From NCBI RefSeq assembly GCF_963576675.1, contig NC_088913.1:75887001-75951000 (forward strand): a stretch of 64,000 bases of DNA. The letters run 5' to 3'. Of this stretch, positions 46,426 through 58,814 are shown piece by piece. Each line of letters starts with the position of its first letter. Position 1 is the stretch's first letter. The notes under the pieces were generated by a model, which was not told where the DNA came from, did no database searches, and saw only the letters and a list, made by a program, of their open reading frames with translations. A program made the translations under genes and the position numbers. This DNA comes from Euphorbia lathyris (taxonomy: Eukaryota; Streptophyta; Magnoliopsida; Malpighiales; Euphorbiaceae).

Positions 46426-46821
46426 CAGACCTGTTCGCAGGCCCATGTATCCGCTCGGCCCATCTAGATACATGATTGGATATGAAAATTTATCTCTAGA
46501 CCCAGCTTGATCTAGGCCCGCTAAAGCCAGTTTCTTTTTTGGACGGGTTTAAGATTTATAAAAATAGCCTGGTCCGGCCCAGTCCGGTTTGTCTATTAAT
46601 ATTAATTAATAAATTTATATATTAATATTTATTTTTAAGTATAAATTTAATTTTTTATTATTAAAAATTATACATATATATTTAGGTGGGCTTGTATGGG
46701 TTGGGTTTGGAATTTGATTTTTGAGCCCGAACCCAGTTATGTTCGAGCCCGTCTAAATTAACAGCGGGCTGGGCTGGACTTAGGCTGAGCATTTTTTTGA
46801 TCCGGCCTACGGATAGGTCTA
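46426..46821. mobile_element. hAT-type MITE, 396 bp
   Basis: The ends are CAGACCTGTTCGCAGGCC and, inverted, TAGACCTATCCGTAGGCC. A perfect 8-bp duplication CTTAAAAA flanks it (46418-46425 and 46822-46829). Confidence 0.88.
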
Positions 46822-47192
46822 CTTAAAAACACTCTTATAGAGTAGTTCCTCAATTGGAGTGAAAAAAAAACATTAAAGAGAAGATTTTCTATTTGGTTGA
46901 GGTGGCAATATAAGAGTGGAAGAAATAATACTTGTTGATGGATTAATGCATGATTTTTCCTTAAAGGAAGTATGCATGTCATTTAGTAATATACATAATA
47001 ATAATAGTGTAATAAATGTATATAATTAAAAAAATGAAAAAATAAAGGTTGAGAGGTCAAATGAAAATGGGAACAAGGACATGGTAGTAGTAGCTAGTAG
47101 TAAGTTCCAAAACACGAAGATTAGATCATTCATTGTGTAACATGTAAGAAAACTTAATTAATTAATTAAATGTATGACTGCAATTTTCATTC

Positions 47193-47199
47193 ACCTAAC
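47193..47199 (+). promoter_or_regulatory. AC-type MYB site (ACCTAAC) in the laccase promoter
   Basis: ACCTAAC matches the AC-III element of phenylpropanoid and lignin genes, which is bound by secondary-wall MYB factors. It lies 37 bp before the TATA box and is followed by a second partial copy, ACCTAAA. A 7-bp match can occur by chance, but the position is appropriate. Confidence 0.5.
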
Positions 47200-47235
47200 A
47201 ACCTAAAACGACATTGCATCAAGATACTATTCCCA

Positions 47236-47241
47236 TATAAA
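47236..47241 (+). promoter_or_regulatory. TATA box of the laccase gene
   Basis: TATAAA about 100 bp before the laccase ATG, a normal distance for a plant TATA box with a short leader. Confidence 0.6.
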
Positions 47242-47337
47242 CTTGAGGTAGTCAGTCACACTTTAACCATAAAATTTTAAAAAACCTTAATTTACAACAT
47301 AACAACACACAAAGACAGAAAACCAAGACAGCAAGAA

Positions 47338-50300
47338 ATGGTGGACTTCTCTTTGTCTCTAACTTTTATACTTCTTTTTTCCCTTTTTCCAGCATTCGTC
47401 CAATCTGCCACTCGTCATTATAATTTCACTGTAAGTTTATATATCTTTATTTCAAATTAACTCCTACACGTAAAACCCTCTTAATTACTTTGTGGAAGTG
47501 TAAATATAGTCTTAATATAAAAAATGATAAATTATCCTTAACGTTTTCAATTTAGAAAGCACTTATGGATCTAGATAATGGTATATAGAACTAGTGGCGA
47601 ATATAGAATTAATTGGTTAGGGGCCGTCTTTGCACGTGTATGTCTAAAAAAAAAAAAATTCTTTTCCTAAATCAAATTTGTTTAATTTTTTTCCGTATAT
47701 ATACATGTTATAATCTGAGTGGTCAAGAACCAATTTTTAAATATCAATATAAAACTTCTTAAAATTAAGCTATATTGTGTCTAAGATTTTTAATATATAA
47801 AAAAAATATTTTCAATAAAAAAAATTGGATTTAGAGAGGACCCAACAGGTAAAAAAAATTAGAAATTTAGATTTCAGATGGCTTAACAGGAAAACAAAAT
47901 ATTAGAAACTTGGATTTAGGGGGTTTAATAGGCAAAAAAAAAAAAAAAAATTAGAAATTTGAATTTAGAAAGGGTCTGACACTCCTAGGCCCATTTTGGG
48001 GGTATTAAATCGGCACGCCATTAATATTTTTTTTTGGACATATAGGGGGTCAGAACCAACCACTCCTGATCAGACCAACTTATCAAATACTGAAGTAAAA
48101 TTCTACCATGGTCTGAATGTAAAATTGTTCCATATCGTAGATGTTCAACGTAAAATTTTATGAATAAGGTATTAAAATAATCTTAAAAGTTTTTAGGAAT
48201 AGCCAATTTAAAATAGTAGAATTTGAATGTTAAAGTTAGTGAAATGGTTAGGATTAATTTGGATATGGATGCAGGTGGTAATGCAGAACTTTACAAAACT
48301 ATGTTCAACAAAGAGCATAGTGACAGTCAATGGTAAATTTCCAGGACCAACTATTTATGCAAGAGAAGACGACACTCTCAACATTAGGGTTATCAACAAC
48401 GTTCAATACAATGTTTCCATCCATTGGTAATTACGTCTTTTGTGATATTCACATTTTAAAGTAAGACCCATTTCTATTTAATTAGAATAGATGTATATAT
48501 GGCATCTAAATAGAGGTTAAATACACTCATTTTACTATATTTTATATTTATTACCATTAATGGATCTAGGATTTATTGATTGGAAGTGTTCCAATATATA
48601 TAACTGTTTAATTCTGATAGATCATGGTAAATGTGGTTCTAAATAACTTTAATTTTAATTCTGTGATGTTTTCATTTTGAAATCGTCAACGTTTATTTTG
48701 AGACATTAAGTAAAATTTAGTTATCATAATGTTAAAAATTAAAAAATTAGGTAAATTTGATATTATTTTTAAAGTTTAGTAATGAAAATAAAAATAATTT
48801 ACAATTGAAGTAAGTGAAAATTGAAAAAGATTCTTGGACAAAAGTAAAAATTGAAATGACATATCATATAGTACCTTATTTGTATAGTTGTTAAAAATGG
48901 TAAAAGTTTGAAATAGGAAATGTAAAAAATGGCAGGCATGGGGTGAAGCAGCTACGAACAGGATGGGCTGATGGGCCTGCATATATTACACAATGCCCAA
49001 TCCAACCAGGTCAAAGCTATTTATACAATTTCAGTCTTACTGGGCAAAGAGGTACTCTGCTTTGGCATGCTCATATTTCATGGCTAAGGACAACAGTACA
49101 TGGTGCTATTATTATTCTGCCTAAGAAAGGCATTCCCTATCCTTTTCCTAAACCCCACAAAGATAAACTCATTGTACTAGGTCTGTCTTCTTTTCTTTCT
49201 TTCTTTTCTGTAAATGCATTTTCTTTCAATCCAATTCAAGCACTATTGAATTTAATGTCACAAGATGATTTTTTTTTTACCTTATAAAACTGGGGAAAAG
49301 TTGTTTTAATTGAAAAGGAAAAATGTGTTGAATGATGCAGGTGAATGGTGGAAAACAGATACAGAAGCAGTGATAAATCAGGCTATGACAACTGGAATGC
49401 CACCCAATATTTCTGATTCTCACACCATTAATGGCTATCCTGGACCACTTCCTGCCTCTGCTTGTACTTCTGATCAAGGTAACTCATTCATAAATTATAC
49501 AGTATCTTCTCAGCAAATTTATATCTTATTATTTATGGGCTTCATACATCCTTGTCCAAAGAAATAAGTTTTTCAATGTCTTGAAAAAGTTAAAAAACTA
49601 AGGTCAATTCTAATATTTGAGAGGAAAACTCTTACAATTGTGGAAATAAGATTTTTTTGTAGGCTTAATACATAATACATAAGCACCCTGAACTAGTGCA
49701 AAAAGGTTTATTGTTCTCTTCAGCTTTTTAAAATGTGTCGGTAGCATTTTTAGTATCCTCAACTTACTTAAAATGCAATCCATTAATCATTTGGTCATAA
49801 AAAAAAAGTAAGTTATATTATATGCATGAAGTATGTTGCACAAGTCTTGAAAAAGTAAAACGACTATGACTAGGTATGTAATTCTAATACCAAGAGACGA
49901 CAAGTTTTACAAAATCAAGACATATGCAACGTTTTTCGCCTACAACTTACTTTCTTGGAATTAAATTATTAATTGACTACATTTTAAACAAATTGAGTGT
50001 ACTATCGAGACAATTTAAATAAATGAGTGAGGCTATCGAGATATTTTAAAAGTTTGAAAGGTCTGTAACTTTTTGAACAAGTTGGAAGTAAATAATACAT
50101 TAAGCCTTCTTTCTATTTGGTGATTAAGATACTAATATTTTGATTTAATATTTGGCTTCCATCAATTGCAATCAACTATATTGAGATTCTAAAATTTCTC
50201 TTATTACATGTCAAACATTATACAATTTTTATCTTTATCTTTTTTTTTTCCGTTGGAATTAAGTGTCAAAAAGATTTTAAAATTGATAGTGATAATTAAT

Positions 50301-52067
50301 TTAGTCTCAAATTTAAGTATAAACTCAATTTTTAAATTGACAAATTTTACTAAATTAACTCTATACAATCAGTTTAATATCTAAAATTTACAAAATTTCC
50401 ACCAATTTATCAGCTTAAACGTTGAGTTAATAATTAAACTTCAATTTTGACCCTGATATTTTTTTTGTTTCGATATGCAGCCTACACCATACACGTCGAG
50501 AAAGGCAAGACCTACCTAATCCGGCTCGTAAACGCAGCAGTAAACGACGAGCTCTTCTTCAAAATCGCCGGCCACAACTTCACAGTAGTCGAAGTCGATG
50601 CCTGCTACACCAAACCCTTCACCACCGACACAATCTTCGTCGGACCAGGCCAAACCACAAATTTCCTCCTAACACCAAATCAACCCACCGGAAAATACCT
50701 AATCGCCATTTCCCCTTTCATGGACACAATAGTCGCCGTCGACAACGTCACCGGCATCGCTTTCCTACGATACAAAGAAACGGCACAGTTTTCACCCCTT
50801 CTCCTAACATCTCCCCCCGCAATAAATTCAACATCATCAACATCAAAATTCCTCGATAATCTCCGAAGCTTGAACTCCAGATCTTACCCTGCAAATGTTC
50901 CCTTACAAATCGATCATTCATTGTTGTTCGCGATCGGAGTTGGAATCAATTCTTGCCCGACCTGTATGAATGGAAGCAGAACGGTTGCGGATATTAATAA
51001 TGTTAGTTTTGTGATGCCAAACAGGGCGTTACTTGAGGCGCATTATTATAATATAAGTGGGGTTTTTACAGATGATTTTCCCGGGAATCCTCCGACGCCG
51101 TTTAATTATACTGGAAATTTTACGGGGAGTATGGCGACGAAGAATGGGACTAGGGTTTATAGGTTGGGGTTTAATGATACGGTTCAAGTTGTTTTACAGG
51201 GAACGGGAATTCTTGCGCCGGAAAGTCATCCATTTCATCTCCATGGAGCTAATTTTTTTACAGTTGGGAGAGGAATCGGAAATTATGATCCGGTGAATGA
51301 TCCGAAAAAGTTTAATTTGGTTGATCCTGTTGAGAGGAATACACAAAGTGTTCCTACTGCTGGATGGACTGCTATCAGATTCAGGGCTGACAATCCAGGT
51401 AATTCTAGACTTTTTTTGTTTTTTTTATTCAGATACAATTTTTTTTAGCTTAAATTTGGTTTTTTTTCCAATAAATTATCGAAAATTTAAAAAATAAAAA
51501 ATATTGGTTTGACTGTTAATGACCGTCACTTCATATCTTCCAAATATTGATATTTATTACCTAAGGTTTGCTATTTGAAAAAACTGTTTTTCCAATAAAC
51601 AGATATTCGTTTTTTTAGGTGTAAAAGGAAAATATGATGTTATTGACCAAACACCTAAAACTCTCATTTTTGAAGTGAAAACGCAAATAATAGCATGAAA
51701 ATTAGCAACCAAACACTCATACTATTACTAATAAAATTTCAAAAATTATGTTAAATTGCTAACAATTAATTCTGTTACATATAAGTTAATCACAATTTTT
51801 TTTTATCAAATTGTCTAAATATTTACTGTGTTATTAATATAGTTACAAATAACTAACAAAAAATATACAAACTGCTTCAATTTATCGATAATTTTGTGAG
51901 GAAAGATTAGTGTGACAGTTAAATAACAGTCAAACCAATCTTTCCAAAATTTTGACAAGGCATGGTTAGAATTGATCTTTATTGAAACTTTAAGCTAAAA
52001 TTTGCATAATTTCGTACTAAATCTGCATTTTATTCCAAAAATAGTATACATACTATTTTACGGGAAT

Positions 52068-52119
<52 letters not shown>

Positions 52120-52626
52120 AATGGTAAAATCCATTAGACCAAATAATAACAGAATTTCCCAAAAGTATATAGTATAGAGTATTTTATCATATTTTTGGAC
52201 AAAATAATTATTCTACTTTTTAAAATTTATTTACTATTTAGTTCTTTTGGTAGCTATCCAAAGTATGGCTAGTCGTATTAGTCATTTTCATGATAAAGAG
52301 AACTTCCACTACATTAACCTATAAATGCATGAAATTAACAAGTTGTTTGAGGTAAAATGAATCAATCATATGGAAATGGAATGCTTATAATTCAATGAAG
52401 CATGAAATATTTTTATCACCACATTCCTAAATGGGTATGATTGAAAATTGAAATAGACCCATTTTCTAATTTTATATTTATAAATGTGATTGTAGGTGTT
52501 TGGTTTTTACATTGCCATTTGGAAGTACACACATCATGGGGATTGAAGATGGCTTTTGTGGTGGATAATGGTAAATCCCCAAATCAGTCAATGTTACCAC
52601 CTCCATCTGATCTACCCAAATGCTAG
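47338..52626 (+). CDS. LAC: Laccase (multicopper oxidase), secreted, 558 aa
   Basis: Six exons with GT-AG introns and an unbroken frame of 1,677 nt: 47338-47430, 48275-48426, 48936-49180, 49341-49478, 50481-51398 and 52496-52626. A signal peptide spans about residues 1-24. Copper ligands are complete: HWHG (81-84), HAH (126-128), HPFHLHG (459-465) and HCHLEVH (521-527) with Cys522. The axial position ten residues after the Cys is Leu532, as in high-potential laccases. Many N-X-S/T sites and the C-terminal DLPKC are typical of plant laccases of about 560 aa. The enzyme oxidises phenols such as monolignols with O2 in the apoplast. The sequence looks closest to the LAC4/LAC12 type, but I cannot assign an orthologue. 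MITEs or repeats lie in introns 1 and 4. Confidence 0.96.
47590..48080. repeat. Transposon relic with short tandem repeats in laccase intron 1
   Basis: A segment of about 55 bp with AATTAGAAATTTAGATTTAG-like phrases is repeated three times at about 47820-47990, between GGGGCCGTC on the left and a GGGGGTCAGAACC phrase on the right. The surrounding text resembles ends of a plant DNA transposon, but no target duplication is visible. Confidence 0.45.
49662..50106. mobile_element. Mutator-type MITE, copy 2, in laccase intron 4
   Basis: 445 bp with the ends GGCTTAATACAT and ATACATTAAGCC, and the same inner order as the element at 42843-43341 (AAAGTAAGTTA, TGTTGCACAAGTCTT, then the inverse arm). 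The flanks are T-rich and only roughly alike, so the target duplication has eroded. It sits wholly within the intron. Confidence 0.85.
52070..52115. repeat. (TA)n microsatellite in laccase intron 5
   Basis: An uninterrupted alternating TA tract of about 45 bp. Confidence 0.95.
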
Positions 52627-53061
52627 AAATATTTACATCAATTTCATATAATTTGCTTCCTTTGAATCCAAATTCCAAAACATATATATAGCATTAAGGA
52701 GTAGAAGAGTCTGAATTATGAGGCTGAATTACACTACAAATTGTATCAATGAAGCTGCTCAAATGACACAATAAAGCTGCAAAAGGATTTGTTAGTTTTT
52801 TTTTTTTTTTTTTTTTTCCTGGGTGTAAATTGTTTAGATCTCTCTCTATATATATAGTTGGATTTCATCCAAATATTTCGCAATGTTTGTGTTTTAGTTC
52901 AAATGTGGGAAACCCCCATGTTTTTTTTTTTTTGGTTCTTTCATTCATTCATACACCTAAAATTTACTTCAAGACACACATAGCAAGTGGTAATAAAAAG
53001 CATAAAAGTTCATAAAAAAAAAAATAATAAAAAGCATAAAAGGGCCAAAAATAAAAGTATA
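52627..53061. other. 3' flank of laccase
   Basis: Probably the 3' untranslated region followed by spacer, with long T tracts at about 52797-52818 and 52921-52934. No gene is seen. Confidence 0.4.
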
Positions 53062-53134
53062 CGCGCCAGGTAGGGGTCGAACCTACGACTTTCTGCTTAG
53101 GAAACAGACGCTCTATCCACTGAGCTACAGGCGC
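53062..53134 (-). tRNA. tRNA-Arg (anticodon CCU)
   Basis: 73 nt including the discriminator G. The strand folds as a cloverleaf: acceptor GCGCCTG/CTGGCGC with one U-U mismatch at 6-67, D arm GCTC/GAGC, anticodon arm TCTGT-TTCCTAA-GCAGA, five-base variable loop, and T arm GTAGG-TTCGACC-CCTAC. The A box (TAGCTCAGTGG) and B box (GGTTCGACCCC) of the internal promoter are intact. A TTTT run follows as the RNA polymerase III terminator. There is no intron. Confidence 0.97.
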
Positions 53135-54287
53135 TTGATGAAATAAAGCACTAAATTACAGTATAAAAATATATAAGCTCCGTATTCTCCACAAATCATG
53201 AAAATGGTTCATAACCTTTGCAAAATCGCAACAATTAGATTTCTATTTGATTTACCTTGTTCTAATCCCACCTCTGAAGAATTTAGTATATATTTATAGT
53301 TAAAAGTTCTCTTTATGAAAAAATCAACCTAGTAAAAGTCTTTTTAATCGAAGAAGTCATAAGCTAAGTGATGGAGTTCCTTGGTTCGGGTTGGCGGTTT
53401 GGTACTCCACAATAGAAACGTTCTGCATTCATTTTGTAAATTGGGTTGGAATTAAAATGGTGTTCAACTTAAACAGAATTAACAAACGGTCTTCAACTTC
53501 ATAATGAAGTTAACGAAATGAAACAACTAAAACAATTAAAACAGATGTCTGCATAAGTGAAATAATATGTTATCATTGTGTTTTATGCCAACTTAGTTGT
53601 ATTTGTCCTTCTCAGGTACAACAACTTCTTATGGTTAAAAATCAAATGATCTCTTGACAACCTATTTTCTTTGATTACTACTACTTCCCTCTCTGTTTCT
53701 TTATCAGTTCTAAAAAAAAAAAAAAAAAAAAAGTTGTGGTTCAGTGGCAATCAATAAGATGTATAGATAAACGAGTGCTTTGATTGTGATTTGGAAATGA
53801 ACAGTCGCCCATCATATTGATGAAGATTATAGCTTGCTATAACACTTTTTTAGAAGTCAGAATTAGAAAATGGTAAATGAATTGAAGGACTAATTGTTGA
53901 GTTTTATAAAGGTTAGAGATCCATCTACTAATTTTAGGAGAATGTGGGCTATTAGATTTGCGATCTATAGTTTAGGGTCAGATTGGCTTTATGCCTATAT
54001 TTATTTACCATATACTGCAACGGTTTACTTTCATACATCACAAAAGATAAGATCTAAATTTGTCTCTATAGTGAGTGAAATTTACCTCTAACTTGTAAAA
54101 TGGCAAAAATTTACTCCAAATATTTACAAAATAAATTAGTTCAACTCGTACCTAATGAAGAATTTGAACTAAAAATTTTGATCCTTATTCGAATATTATA
54201 TTAAATCTTTGAAACAAATTTTTTGATACATTAAAACATGTTGGTGCATTTTAGCATATTATTTTGTATCTATAGTAAAAAAAAAAA
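53135..54287. other. Unassigned spacer
   Basis: AT-rich. An A tract lies at about 53711-53731. No supported gene. Confidence 0.3.
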
Positions 54288-54995
54288 GTAATTAATTTAT
54301 TAGTCCTTATATTTTGATAAAACACACTGTTTAGTCCCTGTGTTTGCAAAAACACAAGGTAAAGTCCTAACCTTTTTCTCGTTGAACTGTTTAGTCATTC
54401 CGTCTGTTTGTTAGATTTTTTACCGTTTATGAATTCGGAAATGACTAAATTACCCTTTACTATTTATCAGTCAAAAGCAATTCACATATGTCTTTCTCTC
54501 ACAACTCGCGCTCACAAAAAAAAGGAGAAATGATTGAATCCCTAACCCATAATCGAATCACTCATGCTCACTCTTCCTGTTTGAATGGAAGGTAGAAATC
54601 GACTCAACTCTCTCTCTCTCTCTTACTCTTTCGAATTGAAGGTGAAAAACACTCATATAAAAAAGAACACTCAAAGTTGATTTTAGATGCTTTAGAGTCT
54701 AAAGGAAAATAAAATAAAGGAAAAGAAGAACGCAGAGATGGGAAACAATGAATATAATGGTCTTACATGTTTGATTTTGTGGTAAAGGGTAGTTAAGGCA
54801 TTACATTTTTATTTTAAATAGATTTTGACTCAAATCCAAATTCACTAGCATGGACTAAACAGTTCACCGAGAAAAACGTTAGGCACTAAACAGTCCATCG
54901 AGAAAAATATTAGGGATCTTATTGTGTGTTTTTTAAAATACAAGGACTAAACAGTGTGTTATGTCAAAATATAAGGACTAATAAATTAATTACCC
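54288..54995. mobile_element. MITE with long inverted arms, about 708 bp
   Basis: Arms of about 115 bp are inverted copies, sharing TAATTAATTTATTAGTCCTT, ACACACTGTTTAGTCC and TTTTTCTCG. The flanks are A-rich and suggest a duplication near TAAAAAAA, which is not distinctive. Probably Mutator-type. Confidence 0.75.
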
Positions 54996-55518
54996 TAAAA
55001 AAATTCATATTATCACAATTTTTTATGATTAATTTATATATGATATGCTTAGTTTTTAGCATTTTGACAGGTTATTTATAATCGTATTAGTAACATACTA
55101 CATATTTTTAGATAAAATTGATTTCTGGAATGTAATATATGAAAGTCAAATAACAGGTAAAATAACTGTAAATTAGTCTATTCAAACTTTCCATTGGATA
55201 CATAGGGGTAAAATTGACATTACTTACAAATATTGGAGGTATATTTTTACTATTTCATATATTAAGAATAAATTTTTACTTCTCAAAATCATCTTTGTGG
55301 ATGCATTAAGACCGTTGTGTATTTATTAAATATGTTCTTATAAAAAAAAAAGGCAGTTCCAAAGACACATTTTGTAATGTGGATGCGAAGAAAACCCAGA
55401 CACCTACAAGTTTGGGGTTGCCCCATGAAAGTAAGAACTTATAATCCATAAAAAAAGAAACTGTATTCAAGAATAATAAGTGGTTTCTTCATTAATTATC
55501 GAGATAAATCTAAAAGAC
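54996..55518. other. Unassigned spacer
   Basis: AT-rich, with no supported feature. Confidence 0.3.
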
Positions 55519-56235
55519 AGTGGCGGAACTAGGCCGGGGCTAGCTGGGGCTAGAGCCCCGGGTGGTCACCGGAATGAGGTGGATAAGTAATTACAAAGCA
55601 CCTGATGATTAAAAGAACTTCCACGATCACCGCACCAATTGATGACTGGTGGTGAATTCTTGATCGGTGACCTTCCCTGCGGGGGGCGTCGTTGGGATCG
55701 GCGGGAGGAAGCTCCGATGCTAAAGTCAGTATAATATAGTAGAATAAACTGTAAGCACAAGGAAGGGTTAAGGAGAATGTGAATGTGTACCTCAGTAGCT
55801 TGGGATGCAAGCTATTTATAGTCATGTAGTTGTAACTCTTGGTAACTAGAAAGTCTTCATTAATGCCTCATTAATGGCGGTTACTAAGTATGACCGTTAG
55901 CTTATTAATGGTTTATTAGTTGCCTTTATTAGGAATCGGCTCAGCCGTTCAGGGGGTGGATCGAGGTGAGATGGCGGGTCTCCCATATGTTTGACTACGG
56001 ATAGCGTATGGAGGAATCCTTGTGATCCGCCATCCAGATGACTTGCTTGATATGCCATAGCTTTCCCGATCGTCTTAATATGCGGTCGTTTGGTCAATTT
56101 CCTTTTTAGTCCCGTAAATATTATCTGGATGTTATCATTAAGTTATAGGAATTTAATTTAACCAAACAAATTAAATATATAGATTTAATTTAACTTGTGC
56201 GTTAGAGTATTCGCAGGAAACGTTCCCCACACAGG
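55519..56235 (-). repeat. Possible solo LTR or LTR fragment, gypsy-like
   Basis: GC-richer than its surroundings. On the minus strand it has a TATA-like CTATAAATAGC (about 55808-55818) followed by the phrases CATCGGAGC and GGTGCGGTGATCGTGGAAG that recur in plant gypsy LTRs. The left edge abuts AGTGGCGGAACTAGG, a phrase common at plant transposon ends. I could not match a 5-bp duplication, so the ends are uncertain. Confidence 0.45.
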
Positions 56236-56299
56236 TGAATTTAAATCTTCAAAGTGTTATCACATATTCTCACATCTCTATTAATGTTTATATAAGAGT

Positions 56300-56575
56300 T
56301 TTTTTTTTTTTTTCTGTGTCAATGTAAAGGTCTTGATTTTGATTTTTTATGGTTATTTAAAATAATAATTTAGCTTTATGAATAAAAATAATAAGATAAT
56401 ACTATGACATATAAACATATGCTTTTTTTTTATATCATTTAATTATCAAATACTTTTTGTTTTATGTTACAACCCTCTTTTTTCATATACAATTTTTATA
56501 TTTGTTTTTTTTTTCTTTCATACTTTCTCCACTTGATCATTGTTACCATTTCCCCTTTTTTCATCTATTTCGGAC
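56300..56575 (+). repeat. Partial duplicate of the MYB gene upstream region
   Basis: Direct, diverged copy of 58165-58465: both share ATAATTTAGCTTTAT, AATAAGATAAT, a TTATCAAAT...CTTTTTGTTTT stretch, CTCTTTTTTCATATACA-like text and TTTCTCCACTTGA. The spacing of these blocks is similar in both copies. Confidence 0.75.
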
Positions 56576-58164
56576 CTAGAACGATGCTCCTTAAATGATA
56601 AGAAGATCTCCATCTTTTAGAGTTCTCGGTATGTATTTGTCAAACCCATCGGTTTCTCAAAGGTGAAGATAGACGGTTGATCCAAGACATGAGGATTTGA
56701 TTTCTTTGTGGGGTTTATTTGATTGGTGTGAGCTTGTCTTTTAGAAGCCATTTCTTCAGAATCACTAAAGGATAAATTGTCAGTAAATTTAGATGCTCGT
56801 GATTTACAAGAATTCTTTCTGGCTAAGACTTCCCTATAACAAAGAAATATAAAAGGGAGAAGAGAGTAACACACCTGCTGGTTAAAAGGAAATTTGTAAG
56901 AACTTTAAAGAAAATCTAAGAATTTGGCGAGGAAGAAGAGATAAGAGTGCAAAAGAAAAACGAGAATGAAAATTCCTTCCTCTTATAAATTTCTAATCCA
57001 GCAAATTGGAATGGTGGCTTTAATGGACATCATTACAGGTATGTTGCTGAAGAACCACTCTTCCTTTCGAATCGACAACATGCTTCGTGACAACTGGCCA
57101 GTTCCCGATATGAATGATTTTTTTTATTTGAAAAGATTATTTTAAGGGATCACGTGCGTTATCAATTAGCGCCACACCTCAATGCATTTTCTTCTTTTCT
57201 CAACTAACCAAATGGAGGAATTAGACATCACGTGCATGAAGATATACACTCAGTTTCAATGAATCTTGTAATACCAATAGCTTCATTTATCAACTATACT
57301 TACGTAGGACTTCGGTCCTCCGAATCACGAACTAAGCCCTAAAGAACTTTGGCTAACCGAATGGGTGTAAATTTAATTGATAATAGGTGAATAAATCACA
57401 CTCAACACGTGGACTAATGAGCGTGTCTTGGCCAGAGCATAACCTACGTTAACAATGGGAAGGAGCCTTGAATTTCCAAGGCATCAAACCCTATGTTCAC
57501 GCCTATAGTCATGGGATGCTGATTTTACCTGCCAAATCATATTAGGCTCATCAGAGGATATTCTCCATTTTGATCCCTACACATGTCCCGAGTCACTATT
57601 AGGCGCATAAATTGCTAAAATACCAGAACTACCCCTTGACACCTTATAAATAGAAAAAGAAGATGCAGAGTAAAATCTACATCATTACAAAACCCTAGAA
57701 TTCTACTATTCACCGTCATTTTCCTAAAAAACTCTACTAACTGAAGCATCAAGTGAGGTCGGCGGTTTTCAACCCCTATTTTGATATCTTTTCTTTGTCT
57801 CCTCATCTCAAATTGGGCCATCAGTTCTTCATCGTATTTTTCCAAATCATTTAATATGATAGGATACATTTGTTTTTAGGAGTTTTGCACGAAAGTTAAA
57901 AGCACATCATGTTTTTTTTTCATCGTTGCTAGAAAATTATATTTTCTTATAACATTACATCTAGATTTATTTGAATCTTATGACGCTATTTTAAGATTTA
58001 AATTTAATAATTCTAGATTTAACTATTAAAGACCAAATATATATGCGAAATTATAAGTTATTTATTTAATTTTTCCTAAAAAATATATGTTGAGGTTTGG
58101 TTTTTAGATTGCCAAAAGTGGCATAATAAATTTCTATGATTTGGCATAAAAAAAAATTATATCC
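56576..58164. other. Segment between the two promoter copies, promoter-like DNA
   Basis: No protein is recognised. At about 57640-57720 the plus strand has CTTATAAATAGA followed about 60 bp on by a leader-like stretch (ACAAAACCCTAGAATTC), the look of a core promoter and 5' leader. It may be a gene remnant or an LTR-like piece. Confidence 0.35.
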
Positions 58165-58814
58165 AAGTTTTTTTTTTTTCATTGTGTCAAATTTTGATTT
58201 TGTATGGTCAATTAAAAAAATAATTTAGCTTTATAAATAAAAACAATAAGATAATGCTTTGACATAAAAACAAACATTTTTATATCTTTGAATTATCAAA
58301 TCATGAAATCACATAAACTTTTTGTTTTCTGTTTTTTCCCAAAAGAATGAATAGATAGCAAATATAACCTCTCTCTTTTCATATACATATTTCTTTATCT
58401 TTTTCTTGTCTTTCCTGCTTTCTTTCTCCACTTGACCCTTATTACTATTTCCCCCTTTTCATTTGATTATATTTGCAATTAGTGGTTTGATAGATTCAAA
58501 TCTTCAAGTTTTCTTAATCCTCCTTCAAATTCAAAAATTCCCACCTGGGTTTTACTCCAACTTGAAAAAAGATGCGACTTTCACTCAATTTCAGTTACTT
58601 CCTTTTCATGATTCTCTCCGATTCCTAAAGTTTGGTTGAGTCTTTATTAGATTCTTTTATGCTCCTAAGAAAAGGAGATTCTTAGATTCTCTCCAATATA
58701 TGATTCTACATAATGCCCTTTTAAATTACCACAAAAACCTCACTCTCTTCATATCCCGTTCCTCGGTTTTCGTTATGTTTTAGAAATAACGTTTCCTGTG
58801 TCTGTTTCGGTGCC
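58165..58814 (+). promoter_or_regulatory. Upstream region of the DIVARICATA-like gene
   Basis: AT-rich, with pyrimidine tracts (TTTCTTTCTCC, TCTCTC) typical of a plant leader. The part at 58165-58465 has the duplicate at 56300-56575. I cannot fix the transcription start. Confidence 0.4.

Noticed and set aside
55519..55560. AGTGGCGGAACTAGG as a complete DNA transposon end
   Set aside because: Only one end is visible, with no partner inverted repeat or target duplication, so I kept it only as part of an uncertain LTR-like region.
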